DNA of 13,016 nucleotides, from positions 1 to 13,016 of the forward strand of contig CAMNHS010000030.1 of the NCBI GenBank assembly GCA_946539635.1, read 5' to 3'. Below the pieces are notes generated by a model. The model was not told where the DNA came from, ran no database searches, and saw only the letters and a list, made by a program, of their open reading frames with translations. The DNA comes from an uncultured Prevotellaceae bacterium. GTDB taxonomy: Bacteria; Bacteroidota; Bacteroidia; Bacteroidales; Bacteroidaceae. The position numbers were made by a program, and so were the translations under genes. Shown here in pieces: positions 8,459-13,016 of this stretch; position 1 is the stretch's first letter; the number at the start of each line of letters is the position of its first letter.

Positions 8459-8481
8459 AATGTTTTCTATTTTTGTTTGGT

Positions 8482-11394
8482 TTATTTGTAACTTGGGAAA
8501 ATATCATCTAATGTGAGTCGCTTAACAGGACCGAGTTTTTCGAGGGCTTTGATGTCGAGGTCTGCTTCCTTTCCGAGAATCATGTATCTCATTGGCTTGC
8601 CCTTGATGTTCTCCTGCTCAAAGTTCACTACGTCCTGTAGTGTTATCTTTGGAATAGCCTCCCAATACATCTTGTTGATATCATAGTCGATGCCCAGTCT
8701 GCGGGCGCTGAGATATCTGTTGATGGCGCCAGCCTTGACAGTACGCTGAGCTGCGATGCTCTTCATCCAGTTCTGCTTAGCTGTGTTGAAGGCAGCTTCT
8801 GACTGTGGTATGGTATCGGTGATGGCCTTGAATGTGTTGATGCAATCAATCATCTTATCGTTCTGTGATATGATGTGCTGGTTGTAGTATTCTGTCTCAC
8901 CCTTACGAGATGGTGTGTTGTATCTTGCCCATGCGTTGTATGCCAGACCACGTGTTTCGCGGAGTTCCTGGAATACGATGGCGTTCATGCCGCCACCGAA
9001 GTATTCGTTGAACATCGACACGAGTGGCAGCTTCTGGATGTCCAATGGCTTGCCGGCGCTGTATATCATGCGCATATTGATGTTGGGTGCATCGTATGGT
9101 GCAAGATATACCTCGTTCCCGGTTGTCAACTGCTTTGTATAGTATTTGTTCTCTGGTACGTCCTTGAAGTTCTTTATCTTTGCGCTTGGACATCTGTCGA
9201 GAGTCTTCTTCAGGTCGTTCAGGCTCAGCGGTCCCCAGTAGATAACTTCGTGCTTCAGGGAGGTGAGACCTTTCAGGAGTTCTGTAAATGTCTCAGGCTT
9301 CATGTTGCGCATCTCGCTGACACTTGGCATGTCGGTAGCGGGGTTGTGTTCTCCATAAAGACCGTAGGTGACGAGGGCGCTGTAGCAGTTGCTCTGTCTC
9401 TTTCGTCCTTCCATGCGTCCCTTTGCGGTTTGGTCGAGCAGTTTGCTATATACTGCTGTGTCAGGCTTCAGGTCTTGCAGCAGGTCTTCCATCATAGCGA
9501 TTGCCTTTGGCATATTCTCCTGTAGTCCCGATACGGTGATTGTCGTTGTCTCGTCACCTACGCTGACGCCGTAAGAGCATGCTATGTCATAGAAGTCTCT
9601 CTGTATCTGTTCCAGACTCTTCTTGTTCGTGCCGAGAAGGGTCATATAACTGGAAGCAATGTCATAACGCAGGTCAGCCAATTCTCCGAATGCAAAGCGA
9701 TAGGAGAGGAAGAAACGGTCGTCCGTTGTGTTCTGCTTGTAGATTACGGGGAGTCCGTTCTTTGTGGTGCTGAAGGTCAGTTCCTTGTTGAAGTCTATGA
9801 ACTGTGGTTGTATGTCCTCCACCGTCTTTGCCATGAAGTCCTCCATGAACTTGCTGCGCATATCGCGGTTGCTGGATATCGGAGTTATCTCAGGCTTGTC
9901 AATCTTTACTATTGTTGTGTCTTCGCCCTGGCGTTTGTAGAGGACTATGTATCCGTCGGTGATATGCTCCTTTGCCCACGAGATGATGTCAGCCTTTGTG
10001 AGTTTGCTGAGACGATCCAATCGTGTGATATTCTGTTCCCAAGGCACGTCGTCGATGAAGCAATCTACCATCTCCTGCACGCGACTCCTGTTGTTGTCAA
10101 GTCTCTGCAGCTCTGCCAACTTGGCGTTGGCAATGATACTCTTCATAATTCCCTCGTCCCAATCGCCATTCTTCAATTTCTCCAGTTCTGCCAGCAGCAG
10201 GTCCTTCACTTCGTCGAGAGTCTGCCCCTCGTTAGGCGAACCGGAAAGGAGGAAGAGGCTGTAATCCTTCAGTTCCATCGTGTTACTGCCTGCACCGAGA
10301 GTCTTCATCTTGTTGTTGAGGTCGGTGTCTATCAGTCCCACTCTGCCGTTGCTGAGCAGCATATCCATCATGGCGAGGGTGTCCATCTGCAGCGATGATG
10401 CGCCTTTCATTCTCCATGCTATGGCAACATTCTGTATCTCCTTACCATATACAGTGGTGTCCTGTGGTGCGGTGAGGACGGGTTGCTCTGCGAATGTCCT
10501 GCCGGGCACCTTTGTCGTGGTGCCGTCGTTCTTCCAACTGCCGAAATAGTGTTCCAACATCTCTATTGTCTTCTCAGGGTCGAGGTCGCCAGCCATACAG
10601 ATGGCGATGTTGTTTGGCACATAATACTTTTTATAATAGTTCATGATAGCCACCTGTGAAGGGTTCTTCAGGTGCTCCTGTGTGCCGATGGTGGTCTGCG
10701 TGCCATAGGAATGAGTTGGGAACAGCTTGCGCAACAAAGCATTGTATGCCTTGTTGTTGTCCTTCGTCATGTTGATGTTCTTCTCTTCGTAAACGGCTTC
10801 CAACTCGGTGTGGAATCCGCGCATCACCATGTTCTGGAAGCGGTCGCTCTGCACCATGCACCATCTCTCCAGTTCGTTAGACGGAATATCCTCGACGTAG
10901 CATGTCACGTCGAAGGATGTGAAGGCATTGGTGCCCTGGCTGCCGATGGCGGTCATCATCTTGTCATATTCATTTGGAATGAAATACTGCGATGCTATCT
11001 GCGATACGGAGTCTATCTCGTGATATTTCGCCTTTCTCTGTGTCGGGTCAGTCAGGGTGCGGTGTTCTTCATACAGAGAACATATCTTGTCTAAAAGAGG
11101 CTTTTCTGCTTCGTAGTTGGCAGTGCCAAATGATGGGGTGCCCTTAAACATCAGGTGCTCCAGATAGTGTGCCAAACCGGTATATTCTGCTGGGTCGTTC
11201 TTTGAGCCGGTGTTCACGGCGATGTGTGCCGTAATACGCGGGTGCTCTTTGTTGACTGAGAGATAAACCTTCAGTCCGTTGTCAAGGGTATAGATACGTG
11301 TCTTCATCGGGTCGCCTTTTACTTCTTCGTAACTGCGAGCCATTGAGGTAGCGCTAAGCAATGCGCAACAAATAAACAGAAAAACTTTCTTCAT
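8482..11394 (-). CDS. Secreted M16 family zinc metallopeptidase (pitrilysin-like, single chain)
   Basis: A 970-residue zinc peptidase expected to degrade peptides in the periplasm. Residues 1-20 form a signal peptide (MKK start, hydrophobic core, cleavage probably after SMA). The inverted zinc motif H76-Y-L-E79-H80 is intact, and E197/E204 in [11 protein letters not shown] show the seven-residue spacing of the pitrilysin pair E162/E169, making E204 the likely third ligand. The distance from H80 to E204 is 124 residues against 77 in pitrilysin, so there is an insertion of about 47, mostly helical, around residues 95-145. The layout is four homologous domains: active M16 about 36-230, M16_C about 245-430, then an inactive second half about 540-950 with no HxxEH. 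That half carries the substrate-binding type R812/Y819 motif in [10 protein letters not shown]. The spacer to the upstream DUF4954 gene consists of 7-base repeats; the fumarase follows 23 bases downstream. The natural substrate is unknown. Confidence 0.94.
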   Translation of the reverse strand: MKKVFLFICCALLSATSMARSYEEVKGDPMKTRIYTLDNGLKVYLSVNKEHPRITAHIAVNTGSKNDPAEYTGLAHYLEHLMFKGTPSFGTANYEAEKPLLDKICSLYEEHRTLTDPTQRKAKYHEIDSVSQIASQYFIPNEYDKMMTAIGSQGTNAFTSFDVTCYVEDIPSNELERWCMVQSDRFQNMVMRGFHTELEAVYEEKNINMTKDNNKAYNALLRKLFPTHSYGTQTTIGTQEHLKNPSQVAIMNYYKKYYVPNNIAICMAGDLDPEKTIEMLEHYFGSWKNDGTTTKVPGRTFAEQPVLTAPQDTTVYGKEIQNVAIAWRMKGASSLQMDTLAMMDMLLSNGRVGLIDTDLNNKMKTLGAGSNTMELKDYSLFLLSGSPNEGQTLDEVKDLLLAELEKLKNGDWDEGIMKSIIANAKLAELQRLDNNRSRVQEMVDCFIDDVPWEQNITRLDRLSKLTKADIISWAKEHITDGYIVLYKRQGEDTTIVKIDKPEITPISSNRDMRSKFMEDFMAKTVEDIQPQFIDFNKELTFSTTKNGLPVIYKQNTTDDRFFLSYRFAFGELADLRYDIASSYMTLLGTNKKSLEQIQRDFYDIACSYGVSVGDETTTITVSGLQENMPKAIAMMEDLLQDLKPDTAVYSKLLDQTAKGRMEGRKRQSNCYSALVTYGLYGEHNPATDMPSVSEMRNMKPETFTELLKGLTSLKHEVIYWGPLSLNDLKKTLDRCPSAKIKNFKDVPENKYYTKQLTTGNEVYLAPYDAPNINMRMIYSAGKPLDIQKLPLVSMFNEYFGGGMNAIVFQELRETRGLAYNAWARYNTPSRKGETEYYNQHIISQNDKMIDCINTFKAITDTIPQSEAAFNTAKQNWMKSIAAQRTVKAGAINRYLSARRLGIDYDINKMYWEAIPKITLQDVVNFEQENIKGKPMRYMILGKEADLDIKALEKLGPVKRLTLDDIFPSYK

Positions 11395-11399
11395 TTCAA

Positions 11400-11427
11400 A
11401 ACTTTTATCTTTTAACTTTTCACTTTT
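11400..11427 (-). repeat. Four tandem 7-base units (AAAAGTT) in the DUF4954/M16 spacer
   Basis: On the minus strand, four 7-base units run head to tail from 11427 to 11400: AAAAGTG, AAAAGTT, AAAAGAT and AAAAGTT. They begin inside the DUF4954 stop codon (TAA at 11428-11426) and stop five bases before the M16 start codon. The consensus is close to WAARGTY, seen in the spacer before the lipoprotein gene. Function unknown; it may form an A-rich unstructured leader. Confidence 0.7.
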
Positions 11428-13003
11428 ATTTCAGCGAGCTGATAAACTCCTGCACCATGTCTTCCGAGACGTCACCCATATCGTATTCTTTCTCGGCATC
11501 CTTGCGAATGTAATTCAGCCACTCTTCGTGGGCCTGCTCCATGTCGCCGTCGTTGTCGGAGAATCCTTTCCATTGGGCGTAGCTGTCAAAGACATCGCTG
11601 AATCTTTCTTCCAGAGTGTTGACAGACGATATGTCGCCATTCATGATGTCTTCCTTTATCTGGTCGAGAGCTTCTATTGGCATCAGGAGTCCGAGCATGT
11701 CGGTCCATTCGCCTAGAGTATTGGCATTGCCATACATCCTCAGGGCAAGGTCGTAGTATTGCAGACCTTTTGCCAATGCGTTGGCAGGGATGACGAATCC
11801 CTCACCTTTATAATAGTCGGCATCAAAGCCTTGTTCCTCCTGCAGTGCTTCGAGGTATTTTATGCCGTCCTTTACTTTCTGTATTACAAAAGGAGAAAGC
11901 CAGTCGAATGTGATGAACGACTTCCTGCCGCTCTGTGGCCGCTTGTCGCGCTTCGGCCATTTCATGACGTCGCGGTATGTTCCGACGGTGCAGAGGTTTA
12001 TGCCTGGTATGACGATGGTCTTCCTGCCTTCGCCTATGACGTATGAGAATGGCAGCATGGATGTGTCGGGGTGCGACTGTATCTTGTTCATCGCCATGCA
12101 GAAAGCCCCGATGTGTGCCGGCCACAGTATATGTGCGCTGCTGGCTGTCTTGGCGCCACGTTCCATCGTGCCATAGTGTATCGGTCCCATCTTGTAGGCA
12201 TGGTTGGAGAAATTTGTGCCCGAACCGGCGTTGTAGAAAGAATATTCTCCGCCGATGAGCAGTGAACTCTTGTGATGGCTTACAGAGAACGGTCCGCAGA
12301 GTGCTGCGCATGATTCGCCGTTGTCCATGTGTGAGTTGGCGAAGAATACGGAGTTTTCGGATGTGAAGCCGCGTCCTATGTGGCATGCCTCTCCTACGAA
12401 GGTGTCATATATCTTTGCGCCATCCACGATGGTAGCACCGGCCTGTGCTATGACATTCTCCATTATGACATCGTCGCCGATGTATATGTTAGCCTCTGGG
12501 GTAGGGGACAGGGTGCAGTCCACGAGGCGTGATGCTCCGGAGAGTTCGCAGTATGGTCCTATGTTCACGTTGGTGAGTTCGCGGCAGTCGCTGATGGTGA
12601 CACCGTCGCCGATAGTGGTGCATGGTACGCTGTTCTCCTCTACGTGTTGGGCAACGAGTTGCTTTATCTTGTTGAAGAGAGGCTTGTTGTCCACGTTGCG
12701 CACCATGAGGGCAGCTGTCTGTGATGTCAGACCGCTGTAGAGTATCAGGTTGCCGTCGCCGGCTTCGTTCTGTACGCTGATGGTGACGTTTTCGCCGAAG
12801 GTGGCGCCGTCGGTGGTGCGGATGATGCCGACGTTGCGGATGTGTACTCCGCTGCCGATGCGTATTTCACCATCGAAGCCTGCGTTGTGAATCCCTGCAG
12901 GGTCAAAGTCATCTGCCACTATCACCTGCTGCCAGTCGTTTGAATAACAGCCCTGAGTTTCAAGGGCCTCAATCTCATGCTGAAAAAGATTTCTGTAGTT
13001 CAT
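11426..13003 (-). CDS. DUF4954 family left-handed beta-helix (hexapeptide repeat) protein
   Basis: A 525-residue protein whose first 300 residues contain imperfect hexapeptide repeats of the LbetaH type. Examples are GEIRIGSGVHIRNVGI (45-60), ATFGENVTIS (67-76), TTIGDGVTISDC (129-140), NIYIGDDVIMENV (172-184) and KIYDTFVGEACHIG (197-210). Family-like stretches follow: SVSHHKSSLLIGGEYSFYNAGSG split across 240-262, KMGPIHYGTMERGAKT (271-286) and KWPKRDKR (348-355). The C-terminal 370-525 is helical and acidic. Such folds are typical of acyl- and nucleotidyltransferases, but no catalytic residue is assigned, and the family function is unknown to me. No signal peptide is seen, so it is probably cytoplasmic. 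As I remember them, Bacteroides members are longer (about 650 residues), so this appears to be a shorter form. The ATG at 13003 is preceded by an A-rich sequence without a clear Shine-Dalgarno. Only 13 bases upstream are visible, so the promoter and operon start cannot be judged. Confidence 0.85.
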   Translation of the reverse strand: MNYRNLFQHEIEALETQGCYSNDWQQVIVADDFDPAGIHNAGFDGEIRIGSGVHIRNVGIIRTTDGATFGENVTISVQNEAGDGNLILYSGLTSQTAALMVRNVDNKPLFNKIKQLVAQHVEENSVPCTTIGDGVTISDCRELTNVNIGPYCELSGASRLVDCTLSPTPEANIYIGDDVIMENVIAQAGATIVDGAKIYDTFVGEACHIGRGFTSENSVFFANSHMDNGESCAALCGPFSVSHHKSSLLIGGEYSFYNAGSGTNFSNHAYKMGPIHYGTMERGAKTASSAHILWPAHIGAFCMAMNKIQSHPDTSMLPFSYVIGEGRKTIVIPGINLCTVGTYRDVMKWPKRDKRPQSGRKSFITFDWLSPFVIQKVKDGIKYLEALQEEQGFDADYYKGEGFVIPANALAKGLQYYDLALRMYGNANTLGEWTDMLGLLMPIEALDQIKEDIMNGDISSVNTLEERFSDVFDSYAQWKGFSDNDGDMEQAHEEWLNYIRKDAEKEYDMGDVSEDMVQEFISSLK

Positions 13004-13016
13004 GTTGTTTATTTTT

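Noticed and set aside
8875-9525. Plus-strand open frame of 216 codons opposite the M16 gene, with others of 196-198 codons at 9808-10398 and 7528-8124
   Set aside because: All are antisense to intact conserved genes, show no recognisable motif, and are expected shadows.
8365-9575. Same short string (cgctgacgccgt) in the fumarase and M16 genes
   Set aside because: Both encode a chance shared GVSVG peptide; there is no extended similarity around them.
1-13016. Search for mobile elements, CRISPR arrays, tRNA/rRNA, riboswitches and sigma-ABfr-type promoters
   Set aside because: Nothing convincing was seen; the gaps are at most 32 bases and only 13 bases lie upstream of the first gene, leaving little room for such elements.

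Overview
The window reads as a block of seven consecutive genes, all on the minus strand, from a Bacteroidales bacterium. A Prevotella-like member of the Bacteroidota is the best guess. The reasons are Bacteroidota-typical families (DUF4954, DUF6057, a CxxCH-bearing PD40 lipoprotein, a starch-binding DPE2-type MalQ), A-rich start regions without clear Shine-Dalgarno sequences, and no sign of mobile DNA. Genus and species cannot be fixed from this sequence alone.

In transcription order (right to left): a DUF4954 left-handed beta-helix protein (13003-11426); a secreted two-lobed M16 zinc peptidase (11394-8482); a class I [4Fe-4S] fumarase (8458-6839); a CaCA-family Na+/Ca2+ antiporter (6839-5859); a 4-alpha-glucanotransferase with two starch-binding domains (5862-3250); a multi-pass DUF6057 membrane protein (3244-1535); and a lipoprotein with PD40 beta-propeller repeats and a c-type heme-binding motif (1502 to the left edge). 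The last gene is open to the window edge for exactly 500 codons, and the two bases left over (TA) could begin its stop codon.

Packing is very tight. The spacers are 31, 23, -1, -4, 5 and 32 bases, so one polycistronic transcript is likely, at least from the fumarase to the lipoprotein. No promoter or intrinsic terminator was recognised. No stretch above 300 bases lacks a gene. The functions are mixed: fumarate/succinate metabolism, ion homeostasis, maltose/glycogen metabolism, and envelope proteins. Only the last two genes look like a functional pair, a membrane protein plus a heme-motif lipoprotein.

The less ordinary signals are the CxxCH motif inside a propeller lipoprotein, two spacers built from tandem 7-base units of a shared consensus, a perfect 13-bp inverted repeat inside the antiporter gene, and an insertion of about 140 residues between the catalytic residues of MalQ. 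No CRISPR array, tRNA, rRNA, insertion sequence or defence system was seen.
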